64,000 bases of DNA from Phaeotremella fagi (lineage: Eukaryota > Basidiomycota > Tremellomycetes > Tremellales > Phaeotremellaceae), in NCBI GenBank assembly GCA_001599715.1, contig BCHU01000011.1:744001-808000 (forward strand). Reading direction: 5' to 3'. The notes under the pieces were generated by a model. That model searched no databases, was not told where the DNA came from, and saw only the letters and a program-made list of their open reading frames with translations. Both the position numbers and the translations under genes were made by a program. This document shows, piece after piece, positions 45,816-58,315 of this stretch (position 1 is its first letter; every line of letters starts with the position of its first letter).

Positions 45816-48736
45816 TCAACATTGTCCACCTCCATATTCATAAAAACCAACACTCACCGCTTCCCAATCAGGAGTAGAAATGCCCGCAACACGCCCATCA
45901 TCATCGTTACCCCCGAGGTTATTCATTTCAGATCCCATGAAACTATTGAAATACATTCCGTTATTCTGATTATTATTGACCGAAGATAACGGTTGGATAG
46001 GAAGAGTAACATTATAATTACCATTTGGATTCAGTAGAATTGAACTGTTGTTGTTGTTATTCCTGGTAACAGAATTTGGTATTCCGGAGACGATATTGAC
46101 ATTAACGTTGTTCGATGCTGTGTTATTTAAAGGAACGATATTGGGAACTGTCGTAATTGTCGTGATACCATCTTCATCATCAGTCGAACCACCAAGAATA
46201 ACCGTTCCAGGTGGTAAATCTTTAATTTCTCTTGCTGCTTGTCTAGTAGCTACAAGTACACCCCCTCTAGGATGAGATGGATCACGAAGGAACGTTACAC
46301 CTGAGATAGACGTTTCTGGTAATTTATTCAATACTCCTGGAGTTGGGTTCAATCCCCTGACTCCTTCGAAAGATTGACCGATTTTGGGATCTTGCGCAGC
46401 GGTGTGGAGTAGGGAGATGATTTCAAGTTGCTGTTATATCGGTCAATCAATAGGCCTTGAATGAGAAATGCAGAACTTACCGCCCGTTGCATTGGCATAT
46501 GACCCTCAGGCAACCTAGCAGTCCATCGGTCCATAACCCCTCGTCTCAACTTGTCCAACATCAAGACACCATCCCATTCCTTCCGTCTAGCCCAGGTATG
46601 ATACTGCACCAAAGCACATAATCCCAGTGCGTATGGTCCAGGGAAAAGAAAATCAGCCAACTCCTCTTGATTTGCCGACCATTCTATAGACATTTTCGAC
46701 GCGGCCATGATTTCCGACCAAACGGAAAGATCTAAATTTAGGGTGATGTTGTTTGGACAAATGAAAGACCAGCGCATGAACGGTCGATATGTAAGGATGA
46801 GGATCGAAGTGTAGTACAAGTGTAGTAAACCTACAACGCTTCACGTTCAGTCATATGTCGTTGTAATCTCGATCAAAACATACCTGCGGGTAAACTACTC
46901 CACAATCCAGAAGCTTTCAGACGACCAGGCAGATTTTCCTTCCAATCTCGAAGATCCTCAGCGATCTGAAGCAACTCTTGATTTTTGGTTTGCCTGATAC
47001 CTTCAGGACCATATATTGCGCCTAACACTCGTCCTAAAATGTTGGTCAACCCAACCAGATTATCGAAGAAATCGTTGGGTTCAGGCTGATAAACTCTTTT
47101 TGAGGATGACTGCGGCGTTAGTGTGGGACTCGCTGGAGGTTTGCCTAGAGATGATGAATGACGAGGTACGGAATAGATTGGTCGCATGCCTGTTCGCGTT
47201 GCGTTCCTTTTAGAGGTGTGAGTTAGGGTGCAATGACGTTTGGTGCGTAACTCACCATTGGTCAATGACGATAGCACTTTGCCATATTCTGACATCTGCC
47301 TCGTTCTGACTGGATGTCGCTTTTGCTCTGTCCATACCAAGATCTTGAGCCTATATTTTGGTTTGTCAGTTTAAGCTTTCAAGAACTCAATCGATCGAGA
47401 ACGAGCTCACCATTCTGATAGCTGCAGCCAGTCTTGTCCTCGCAACGTTCACCGGGGCCGCATTACCTGCTTGCATAGCCAGTTCATCAACCAAAGCAAC
47501 GACCAGCAGAATTTGTACGTTTTGTCGGTTAGGGTTACTGAGTGTGTCTAAAGGATACTACTGTCAGTCTATGTTATCTCACAAATAGAAGATCAAAACT
47601 TGCCTTGCTCGTAAATTTCCTTCCTAATGATAAACCGTAAAGTCTCGAAAATTTCCTTTGGACAATTTCGACGTCCAGCCGCAACTCCAGCTAATGCATG
47701 GACAAGTAATGGCGACGCCTCTGCCATATCATCTCGTGTAACTATTGGTATCATAGGACAAACGTGAACTAAATAGGTTTCCACCAATCGACTGACTACT
47801 TCACTCCATGAATCCGAGGTTAAAGCCTCTACCACTGGAACAGCTGGTGATCGATTATGTGAGGATGAGTTTGGATTACTTGTAATTAACATGAAGCCAT
47901 CACCGGAATTCGGTGGTGTTTGATACATGGACAAACAGTTTTCTGCATCGTAAGTCGTCAAGATGGATAGGGGCAATGTGGGTGTTGAGTGTAGAATGAA
48001 CGATAACGCTGTAGGTCCTGTTGAGTTGTATTAGCTCCCTTTGATCACAGACAAGAGTCTTAGGTTTACCTTCTCTTCTGACACTGGTGTTCAATACGGC
48101 TGCAGGTGTTGTAATTTCACTGATTGTTGTTGCGACATCACTACTCCTCCCAGCTTGAACTCCATGTCCATTCGATGGGCTAGGACTTCGTTCCGATTGT
48201 TCGTCTTCGTCCAAATCATTATCACCTGACGGGTAATCACTAGTCCTAGGTGTATTCCTTCGACTACTCGACTCAATCGCTGGAGTGGAACCTTCTTTCG
48301 GCTCTAATCCTTTTCGTATCCTCTTCGTACGTGAAACTGTGATTGGCAAGTCGAAAGTACATGATAGCGAAGCGTTGAGACATGATTTACATGTGTCTCT
48401 TGATCTAGATGTCGGTTCGCATCTGGATAGATAAGTATCAACTTTATCATTACCAGTTTATTGACTTACTTCACTTTCTGAAATTGGATGGTTGATCAGT
48501 TACAGAGCGTAGAAGCAATGGTGATTCAGACGCACCTTTGTACGACATCTATCACAAGCTTGTAGATTCTTTGGTCCATCGACTTTCCTCTTACTCTTCT
48601 CTCTCCCATTTGGTGTCGAGGAAGATTCACCATTCGACGCTCTGTGAGATTGATTAGGTGAGACTGGACGGCTGAGTTGATTTGATGGACCAGGTTCTGA
48701 AAGATCTGTAATAGTTGTGTTTTGTGAACGGGACAT
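45816..48736 (-). CDS. Zn(II)2Cys6 fungal transcription factor
   Basis: Nine exons (48736-48536, 48477-48470, 48422-48070, 48017-47604, 47547-47411, 47350-47256, 47206-46884, 46830-46481, 46430-45816) give 831 residues. The DNA-binding domain is complete only with the 8-nt second exon: CDRCRTK plus KVKC, then CKSCLNASLSC, the six-Cys fungal cluster. A middle homology region (VSRLVETYLVHVCPMIPIVT, then TRLAAAIRMAQDLGMD) and an Asn/Gly-rich tail follow. The donor of intron 4 reads GCAAGT (47603), a second GC-AG intron in this window. Upstream neighbours suggest it could control the adjacent transporter and oxygenase. Confidence 0.9.
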
Positions 48737-49417
48737 GATCGATAAGTATACGAGGATCAGTACATTTTAAGATGATGCTATTCAAAGTGATAAGATATTT
48801 AAAATGTCAACAACAGCTGAAGTCAACTTTAACGTTTCTTATCATTGATAAGCTTCGGAACTGATTACAGTATGATTAGCTTTCACTAAATACACGTAAT
48901 ATGAGACGAGATCTATGATTATTTTTTAAGTTCTCCCAATAATCCCACATGCATGTCATTTCCGTTCCAGATGGATCCTCAGCTCCCAAGCTAACAAGGG
49001 AAAGAACAAAGAACAATGAATAATGACGATTACGATCACTTGCCGCAGGGCGCAAACCGAAAACCAAGACCGTCTGCCAAGCGCCAAGCGCCAAGAAATT
49101 CAAGAATCAAGAACCGAGGTCTTGGTTAGGCCCCACATGAATGCACTCAACAAGTACTTAATCTTTTTCCGCTGGAGGAATTGCGTTGGTAGAAATTAAA
49201 TTTAACTTGAGGTTGATTCATAAATAATCAAATGCCAAGATGTTCGGTATGATAGGATTCGTTAGGTGTCAACTGCGGACCGAGGTTAGTTTCTTGGCAT
49301 CATAGACGATGATAAGCAAATTCGATGAGGTGATGGTATATATAAGTCGGGTTCTGCTTGGTGAACAGGGGTTCTTCCCTTCTTCTTCTTTATACAGAAG
49401 ATCGTCTATAGTTCAAC
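48737..49417. promoter_or_regulatory. Divergent promoter region, regulator and ENA ATPase
   Basis: About 680 nt. On the ENA side a TATATATAAG at 49337-49346 lies about 72 nt before the ATG, as expected for a stress-inducible gene. Nothing else was recognised. Confidence 0.5.
49337..49346 (+). promoter_or_regulatory. TATA box of ENA-type ATPase gene
   Basis: TATATATAAG 72 nt upstream of the start codon at 49418. It is the only strong TATA match there. Confidence 0.6.
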
Positions 49418-52400
49418 ATGACTAACGAGTATAATAACGAGAAACCGTACAACTTACCTCACATCACCACCACATCTACATCAACAACTCTTCGACCAGA
49501 AGATCATCATCCCAAATCTAAAGAGGGTACAGATCAAGCTGAGATCGAAACACCTCTCAATGCTCATACTCAAACCTCCAAGACTTTGATTCAAGTCTTG
49601 GAAACTGACCCAAACATCGGTCTTTCAGAAGATGAAGTCGAAAAACGTCGAGTAATCTATGGCGAGAATCGACTGAAGGAGGTGAAAGGAGTCAGCGCTA
49701 TCAAGATAGTGGCAAGGCAAGTTGGTAATGCCATGACCTTGATTCTGAGTGAGTAAATCATGAGTTTGCTCTTTAGTGGATCACTCATACTCCAACTTAG
49801 TCGCCGCTATGGCCGTTTCTTTCGGTACAATGGATTGGATCAGTGGTGGAGTCATCGCTGCCCTTGTGATCCTCAATGTCGTAGTCGGTACCATAACCGA
49901 ATGGCAAGCTGAAAAGGTGAGTTCCTAACCACCAAATAGAATCCAAAGCTGACTTCATTAACAGACGGTGGCCAATCTCGAATCAGTTGGTGCACCTTCA
50001 GCTACAGTTATTCGTCATTCATCATCCACCTCTCCTAAAACACCTCAAACCAAAACTATACCTGTGGAACAACTGGTTCCAGGCGATATCATCGTTCTAG
50101 TCAACGGTGACATCGTTCCTGCAGATGGTCGAGTTATAGATGGTCATTTGAGTGGATTGGAAGCAGACGAGAGTATGTTGACAGGAGAGAGTTTACCTGT
50201 AGCTAAACAATCCGAGGCAATCGACGAAGAGGATTGTCCGATTGGGTGAGTCTCTTTTATGACTTCCAAAAATCAGGCTAATAGTCCAAAACAGGGACCG
50301 TATCAATCTGGTATACTCTGGATCACAAATTACCAAAGGCAGAGCTAGAGTCGTCGTCTTTGCCACGGGCATGAAAACTGAAATGGGAAAGATCGCAGAA
50401 GCACTGTCAAAGAAAGCTGAAAGATCGGAAAAAGGATTTGCTGCCTTTTGGTGGAAATTCAAAGTGATCTTGGGTGTTGCCGATACCACTCCTCTTCAGA
50501 TCAAGTGAGTTTACCCCAATTCAATTTTGGTCAAGTGCTGAGAAACCCAGATTGAACAAGCTGGCATATACCTTACTTGGAGCTGCTGTGGTCATCGCCA
50601 TCATAGTCGTAGCTTCTACTGGATTCCGATATGTTCCTCTCAGTATCGCAACTTACGCCGTTGCCGCTGCTGTATCAATTCTTCCGGCTAGTTTGATCGC
50701 TGTCGTATCTCTTACATTGGCAAGGGCATCGACGGATTTGGCCAGCAGAAATGCTTTGGTTCGAAGAATGGATGCCATCGAGGGATTAGCTGGGGTTGAG
50801 AACGTTTGCAGTGATAAGGTAGCTACATTTGATTCCCTCCTTTAAAGTTGTTCTGACATTATTCTAGACGGGAACACTGACAGTCGGTCGTATGGTCGTC
50901 AGAAAATTCTGGACTCCAACCAAAACTGACGATGAAGAAGTACCTTCATCAGAACCAGGACAAGGACAAGGATACGCTCTTGAAACAGGTAGTGACCCAT
51001 TCTATCCTCGTGGTGAAGTCCGTCTAGTCGAAATCAAACCAGAAGGAGAAACCGAACAACTCGATTTGAATCGTGCCAAACGATCCAAAACTCAAGACGA
51101 AGTTGATGCCATGGACTTTGTGATTCATAACGACGATTTCGAAGACGAACTACGTGAATTAGCACTATGTGCTGGATTGTGTAATCAAGCTACTCTATCT
51201 CGACCTAACGAATCAGAACCTTGGGAAGCTCATGGTGACCCAACAGAAATAGCTTTACAAGTCGCAGCTCATAAGATGGGTTACGGTAAACCATTCCTCA
51301 CACACGCCAGACAACATCATCACGAAGAACGACGCGGTAGTTTCGTTCATCCTATTGGATTAGGTCTTGGCGGTCACTACGAACAAGTCATCGAACATCC
51401 TTTCGATTCCACCGTCAAAAGAATGTCAATAGGTTATCTCTTCCATCCAAATGATCAATCTTCATCTCATGTCATCTGTTTCCTCAAAGGTGCAGTCGAA
51501 CGTGTACTCGACGGTTGTACCACCATAAACGGTGTACCAATAACTGAAAAGGATACCAACTTGATTTTGAATAAAATGGATATCCTAGCCGCTCAAGGAT
51601 TAAGAGTATTGGCACTTTCCTCCAAACGTGTTTCATCAGAGAGTATCCAAGAACTGAAATCGACCGAACGTAGTGACTTCGAAACTGGATTCAATTTCTT
51701 GGGCTTAGCAGGTATTTTCGATCCACCAAGAAAGGAATCAGCAGGAGCTGTGGCCGATTGTTTCAGAGCGGGAATCACTCCAAGAATGCTCACAGGTGAT
51801 CACCCATCTACAGCAACAGCCATTGCCTTATCTATCGGTATCCTCGATAAAACATATCCTGCAAGTTCAGTGATGACAGGCCAAGAATTTGATAAACTCT
51901 CCAACGATCAGATTGACGCTCTCAAAGATCTACCACTGGTCGTGGCAAGATGCGCACCCGAAACGAAGGTTAGGATGGTGGACGCTATTCATCGAAGGGG
52001 TCAGAAAACTATCATGACAGGTGATGGGGTTAACGATTCGCCTGCTCTCAAAAGAGCTGATGTCGGTGTGGCTATGGGCTCAGGAAGTGATGTGGCTAAA
52101 CAAGCTGCTAGGATCGTTCTGGCTGATGATAACTTCGCAACTATCATTAGGGCTTTGAGGAAAGGTAGATCGGTTTTCAAGAATTTATCGAAATTCCTGT
52201 TGGTGAGTTCACAGTACCAGATTATGCTATATCTACTGGGCTAACATTATTGAACCAGTATCTACTTTCTGGAAATCTTGCTGAGATCATCGTCTTGATG
52301 ATAGGATTAGCTTTCAAAGATGAGAACGGTCAATCTGTCTTCCCCTTGTCGTAAGTATCAAACACCTAAAATTCAAGTCATTGAACTAACCAAAATTCTC

Positions 52401-53318
52401 AGACCCGTTGCAGCACTTTGGATCAACACCCTCTCAGCCGGACCTCCAGCTCTAGTAAGTCCCTTCCCCCTAAGTCAAAAATTACACCGACTAATCTTTA
52501 AAAGGCTCTTGGATTAGAACCAACAGCCCTTGACGCAATGGACCTACCTCCAACAGCCTTCCACCAAATCTTCACCTTGGAATTCTACGCCGATCTAATC
52601 TTTTACGGGTTTTTGATGGGTGCTCTGAGGTGAGTCTACGTTGATCGCCATTCCAGAATCAAGCTGACTGGCGTATTTAGTTTGGTTAACTTCGTCATCG
52701 TTTTATGGGGTTATTTCCCCGTAAGTCCCAATTCCATTCATTTATTAGTTATTTTTTTCTAATAGTTATTTTGTAGGGTGATCTTGGACAATTCTGTAAC
52801 GACGGAGATTCAGCAATCTGTTCACCAGTCTTCCAAGCTCGAGGAACATGTTTCGCAACCCTAGTCATCATCTTGTAAGTGTTCACATTACTTCTTCATA
52901 CGGCATGAACTAACTTACCGACTTTACCTCGTAGAATGATCCATTCCCTCGAATGCAAACATTTCACTAAAGGACTCCTTCAAATCAATCTCCGCGACAA
53001 CAAGATTTTACTTTGGTGTTCGGTGGTATTGGTCTTAGCCACCTTCCCAGTCATCTACATTCCAACTATTAACAACGACGTTTTCCTTGTAGGATCACTG
53101 GAATGGGAATGGGGAATCGTGGTATGTCCATCCCCTTGAGCAAAAATGTATTCGAATACTGATTTCGTGTCTAGTTCGGTATGATCATTGTTTATCTAGC
53201 TGCTACCGAGTTATACAAATATATCAAGAGGGTACTGTTTAGACGAAGTTCTCGTAATCAGATGGTCCGAGGTGGTGGTGACAAAACTCTTAGGATGGAG
53301 AATACCATCGCTGTATGA
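49418..53318 (+). CDS. ENA1: ENA-type sodium/potassium efflux P-type ATPase
   Basis: Thirteen exons (49418-49748, 49801-49916, 49965-50245, 50295-50504, 50551-50818, 50868-52202, 52259-52350, 52403-52454, 52505-52629, 52681-52720, 52777-52874, 52935-53121, 53175-53318) give 1092 residues, the ENA size. Motifs are the cation-ATPase N-domain ([13 protein letters not shown]), TGES in the actuator ([11 protein letters not shown]), the phosphorylation loop CSDKTGT with D401 (across a splice), and the hinge [20 protein letters not shown]. Membrane segment 4 has SILPASL. The C-terminal helices (NKDVF-like [17 protein letters not shown]) match type IID pumps. ENA pumps export Na+ or K+ at alkaline pH and high salt. 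Confidence 0.92.
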
Positions 53319-53513
53319 AAACACCATATGTGGAATCAGAAGGTTGTATCTGGACAAAAATTATAGAGGATAGTTTAAAATCTGAAAGAATTAATAAACG
53401 TAGATAATATTGAAAATGCAGCCATATAATTGAAAGGCATACCAATACATGACGAAAGCTACAAAACAACGAAATCTCTCACACAACAAGATCAAATCAA
53501 AAACATAACAAAT

Positions 53514-56184
53514 CTACTTCTCATTCTCCGCCAGACTCTTCTCAACCCAATCCTCCATTCTATGTAAACCACCTTTCCCCAAACCCTTGAACTCATGCCT
53601 ACCAAGACTCCCACCTCTTCTATAACCACCCTCAACCTCCCAACAGGTGCTCATCAAAGTTGGTTCGTATCCGTGCCAAGCTACGTCTCTGACTGTATGA
53701 TTTAGACCGTAGCCGTACGAATCGTAGGTTGGTTGAGTGTTCGTATTGGGTCGATAGGCTTCGGCTGCTGAGGGATCCGTGTAGTTTCCTTGATTGTCTC
53801 GAAGAGGGAGTGATTTTGCTCGATCGAGTACTGTGTTTTGGTTAGATTACTTTTCAAATAGGTCTGGGATAGGTTTACCTTGAACAACTAGAAAAGGTGT
53901 TAGTTATTTGTTTCCTGTGTGTTAGAAATCTACTCACCTTGACCGTCCAATGACCAAATATGAATTTTCCCGTCAGCACTAAATGTATACATCAATATAT
54001 TGAGAAAACGTGAATACTCCGACCTACCTTCCAGAATAGATATAACTCTGTCCAGTAGACTCTCTGGGGCTGAAATGACATCTGATAAGCGTTCGTAAAA
54101 CCGAATGACCTCTATAAGTCATAACCGAACAATCCTGGGGATGAGCCAAGTGTCTAGGTCTAGGATATCTTTCATTTCGATCTAATTATGTCAACTAAAA
54201 CTCTTCACATTCAGAATCCAGACTTACAATCATAACTTGGAACACCGTACTTCGACGCAGCATCACGTTCCGTTTCAAATTCAGAATGACTTCTCATTTT
54301 ACGGAGATCATATAATCTCGCAGCTTGGTCTTTGGAGTTGACGACTATGTATCGACCATCTCCTTTGGGTGAGGTATAGGTGATACCTTCGGTAGCACCT
54401 ACTAGTACACCTGATGGTGTATGTGAAGAGAGAGAACGTCGATCCCTAAATGTAAACAATCAGCAAGGTGGTAATGAAGGAAAAGAATCTCGACTCACCA
54501 AATCTTAACATAACCATCATCTGAACCACTGACGAGAATGTTTGTTGAACTTTCATCGGCAAAACAAACGGCGTTGACTAAGATAGTTGTTCAGTTAGGT
54601 TATGATGGTTAAAAAACAACTAACCATCATCGTTATGTCCATCAACACTCAAACTACGTCTCTGCGCCTCAATATCATAGACCATAATATTCCCTCCACC
54701 AGCTCCAGCGACAACCTCCTTCCCGTCAGCTGAGAATCTGATCGACCATATCTAGTTTGATTCAATCAATAAACGTCGCTACGACTAACGATGAACTTAC
54801 TCCAAAACTGTTGCTCCAGGATCTAGCTCCGCGGCCACCGTTATTGCCGAAATCCAACTGAATATGTTCGGAATCGTATTCTGAGGTATAGAGCATATGA
54901 ACCAAAGGTGTTATAGAGGAGTAAATCATTCTGATCGAAGTTAGCCCAGTGTATCAAATGCACAACCTACTTCTCTCCTTTACGATCGCAATCTGCATCA
55001 GTGACTGTCCAAGACCCTTCAACTCCCTGGACAGTCTTGATTTTTTTCAAAGAGGTATCCTCGTTTCGAGCTCCACCTCTGCGCATGGATGAGTAATCAT
55101 CATCCTCATCGTCGTCGTCATAATCTGGACGTCCTCTATCCCTTCTTCCAGCAGATTGCGGTGAAGTTTGTGCAGCGGGTTGATTGGTTTTACGATTTGT
55201 GATTTTGGATTGTTGAGTTGAATACAGATGCAAGGTGAAATATTGGGTGGCGGTGTCTATGGGTAGATCACGATTCAAACGTTGGCAGACATCAGTTGGA
55301 GTAAGGCGTGCGACGGTTTCGAAAGGATGGTTTTATTGGAAGAGATGAGATAGGGGAAAGAGAAGAGGAAGACAGATAAGTTAGGATTCAGCATCGGTTG
55401 TGAAGGAAGCACCCACAGAATACGCCATAGTCAGGACCAGAATATTGTCCAACATAAGGGATACTTGGATAATTAGCGACGACAGTGCCATGAGTATTAG
55501 GAACGGTTGCCTAGAACAATCAATTAGTAAGAAGAACGCATAATGTAAATAACAATGGCATACCCTCGCTACAGGTGGAACATATCCACGACGTCTTCTA
55601 CGATCCGACTCATAACCTCTAGGTCTATTCCAACGACCTTTCAATCTCCAATCCCCGACCGAACCGAATTCACCAGATTTCAACAACTCGACACCCCTAG
55701 GATCAGGACCTTTCTGTGGAGTGTACCATTTCTCAGTTTGTCTATTTCGAGGTGACTCCGTTCTTCGTAATCCAGATCGTAGGATCGCTGGACTAGGTCC
55801 AGATAGTAATCGTGCAAGTAAAGATGTTCTCGCTTGGGCGTCACCGGAATTCCCACCGAATAACGCTGCTAGTTCCAACCATTGATTTTGGGGGATGGCG
55901 CCATCATCTTGTTCACCATCTTCTTCATCTTCTTCTTCATCATCCTCATTGATATTTAAAACGTAGTGAGGTTCACCATCCTCACCTTCTTCATCCTCAT
56001 CGTCCTCTTCATCGTCGTAATCTTCGTCATCGTCATCGATCTCCATTCCATCCTCTATATCAAGATAGAATTCACCGTCATCGGGATCGTCTGCCCAGAT
56101 ATCTTCGTTTTCTTGATCTTCCATTTCTTGGTTTAGTGAATTGTAGAACTCTTCTAGATCTGGATGAGGTTGATTTGAGCTCAT
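53514..56184 (-). CDS. DCAF11/LEC14B-type WD40 protein, probable CUL4-DDB1 substrate receptor
   Basis: Eleven exons (56184-55564, 55510-55417, 55256-54971, 54930-54801, 54751-54625, 54577-54499, 54445-54228, 54181-54028, 53978-53938, 53887-53879, 53830-53514) give 691 residues. The first 130 residues are extremely acidic. Then come YVGQYSGPDYGVF plus YTATQYFTLHLYST, GSWTVTDADCDRKGEKMIYS, and WD blades such as IWSIRFSADGKEVVAGAGGG, LVSGSDDGYVKIWD and IYSGSADGKIHIW. These match DCAF11, which presents substrates to CUL4-DDB1. A 160-nt intron (55416-55257) joins the acidic N-terminus to the propeller. Exon 10 is only 9 nt. A gene finder could split this into two genes. Confidence 0.85.
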
Positions 56185-56427
56185 GTATATGAATGAAAGT
56201 AGATAGGAAAGACCAGATAAGATGTGTAAAGCGATCCTTACTCTACCTGGTGGAGGGTCGCCGTTGACCGAGTGTAAAGTGGAGGGTGAGAAGACAGTGT
56301 GGCGGCATATGATCATACAAGTACGAGCACAGATGGCATTGTCTCAATCAGTTCATACTCTTCAATCCTACATACGAGAACACATAAACTATCACTACCT
56401 CGTTCGAAATCTCCTTACAAAAGTTAT

Positions 56428-57636
56428 CTACAAAAGATGTTTAATGTTGTTGTACAAAGTAGTTTCCAAAGGAATATAATCTCTTCCCGCATAACGTTTA
56501 ATCAATTCGGTAGAAACAGTTCTATCAAGTCCTTGGACCGGTGGATCAGCGATATCAAGATCAGCCGGGAAAGTACGATCAGGATATGTTTTTCTCCAAT
56601 AACCTAAGATCCAATTGATATTGATAGGTTCGTGCCCAGCGGCCCAAAGTCTTTGATGAGTGATATCGCTGGCTAGTAAAGCACCAACATGGACGTAGCC
56701 GACGTCTTCGACGTCAACTAGCCATGCTGATGGTTTGAAGAAGTTTAGGACTCCGTTACCTTCGGTGATACCTTGGAAGAGTGCTGATAGACCTGCAGAA
56801 GTGGAGTAGCGTCCTGGGGCTGGGTTGAATGGTTCACCAAGTACGATGTGGGGTAGAACTGCGTTGACAGCGAATGAAGGCTGTAGTCACAGAAATCAGC
56901 GCCTTGAATTTTGTCAATAAGAGGAGTAACTTACTTTGTTAGTATCGACCCATTCCCATAAGGCTTGTTCAGCTCTTGTCTTGGTTGCAGCGTAAACTCT
57001 AGTCGTCTTGAAAGGATCATCAACAGGTAAACTATAGGCCAATTTGATTGAGTCCTCGTTCCAATCTTTTGTTGAAATCATTGGTCGATCGACACCAAAT
57101 TCAGCAGTGTAGATAGCAACAGTCGATGAGGTGAGGACTGCGGACTTGAAACCTGGTACTTCTGCTGCTTGTTTGATGATATTGGTAGTCATCAAGATGG
57201 CAGTTTCGATAGATTTATCTGGATTTGGGGTACCACCCCAGGCGTTTGAGACATCAAGTGCTAAATGGACCAAACCGGATGTTCCTAGAGGTCCCATATC
57301 AGTCATCGATCACAGTGAAGGTCACAAACTTCACTCACCTTGAAGCGGAGCCTTGTAAGCGTCATTGGCAGTTGGATCCTCGATGACAACAAACTCAATC
57401 AATCCTTCCCCGTATAATTTATCGATCTTCTCCTTGAGAGGTAAAGCTTTTTTGATATCTCGAGTAACACCTCTAACCTTGATACCCTTTGAGGCTAAGA
57501 TACCAGCAACCGAGCTGGAATTCAAGGATCAGCTCAACTCCTTCCAGCGACTTAACGCATTGGATACTTACGAGCCTAAAAGTCCGGTTACGCCGGTTAC
57601 GAGAACGATGTCACCTTTTTGAAGTCTGTCAGTCAT
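56428..57636 (-). CDS. NAD(P)-dependent extended SDR (dihydroflavonol-reductase-like)
   Basis: Four exons (57636-57572, 57514-57339, 57284-56935, 56880-56428) encode 347 residues. The cofactor-binding motif is VTGVTGLLGSSVAGILASKG (G15-x-x-G18-x-x-G21) and RGVTRD follows beta-2. The catalytic Ser lies in AVLTSSTVAIY and the Tyr/Lys pair is YAATK. LFQGITEGNGVLNFF and the C-terminal NWILGYWRKTYPDR fit aldehyde or ketone reductases of the dihydroflavonol-4-reductase/methylglyoxal reductase (Gre2) group. Substrate unknown. A TA-rich run near 57700-57715 lies upstream and may be its TATA element. The acceptor of intron 2 was chosen to restore frame into TSGLVHLALDVS. Confidence 0.88.
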
Positions 57637-58315
57637 TTTATAACTTGATGTAATTTATGGAGAAGGGCGTTGATAGTTAGTAAGAAGAAGTGCTGGGTGC
57701 TATGTATATATATATACATCCTTCACTCATCCTTTCACCTTCCTTCAATGACGCATCCGTATCCGTCCGTATCCATAATCAACTTAAATTGTGATGAGAA
57801 ACGTTGTCAAGGCATGCTATGGTAACAGGACCACGCAATGTAACACTTTAATGGGCTTAGTAATTGATTCCGTCATTCTTGTTTCACACTAAAAACAGAT
57901 TCCGTGACTGCGTTTAGATACGCGCCCGTGGCTATTTGATGATTGCTGTGGATGTTCACACGCCATGGCCGTTACTGACTGCTGGCTCCTCTACACGATC
58001 TGATCCCGTTACATTCCCTTATAAATCTCCGTCATTCTCGGTTCACATGTCGTACATGATCAATCGCATTCTCCTCCTTCCTTCCCACTGTGTTGCTCTC
58101 CATGACGCCTTCAGTCTGAACTTAGAGATCAAGTCGAGCTTCTACCCTTTGGAAAGCTCGGAGTCATCCCCTGAAAGCAGCTTGCATTAATTTTTCGATT
58201 GCTGACCAAAACTTAATTACCTTTTAAAAAACGAATATCTGCTCAATGAATTGGAAACACCACTTGGAAAATGATAACGTGCATCTTATATCATCTGGAC
58301 CATGTCGATACATAT
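57637..58315. other. Intergenic, edge of rearranged locus
   Basis: About 680 nt. Positions 58060-58190 share a loose resemblance to 61660-61790 (GAGATCAAGTC, then a TTCTACC run, then a CTTGCAT block), suggesting a fragment of the duplicated segment. No gene is accepted here. Confidence 0.4.
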
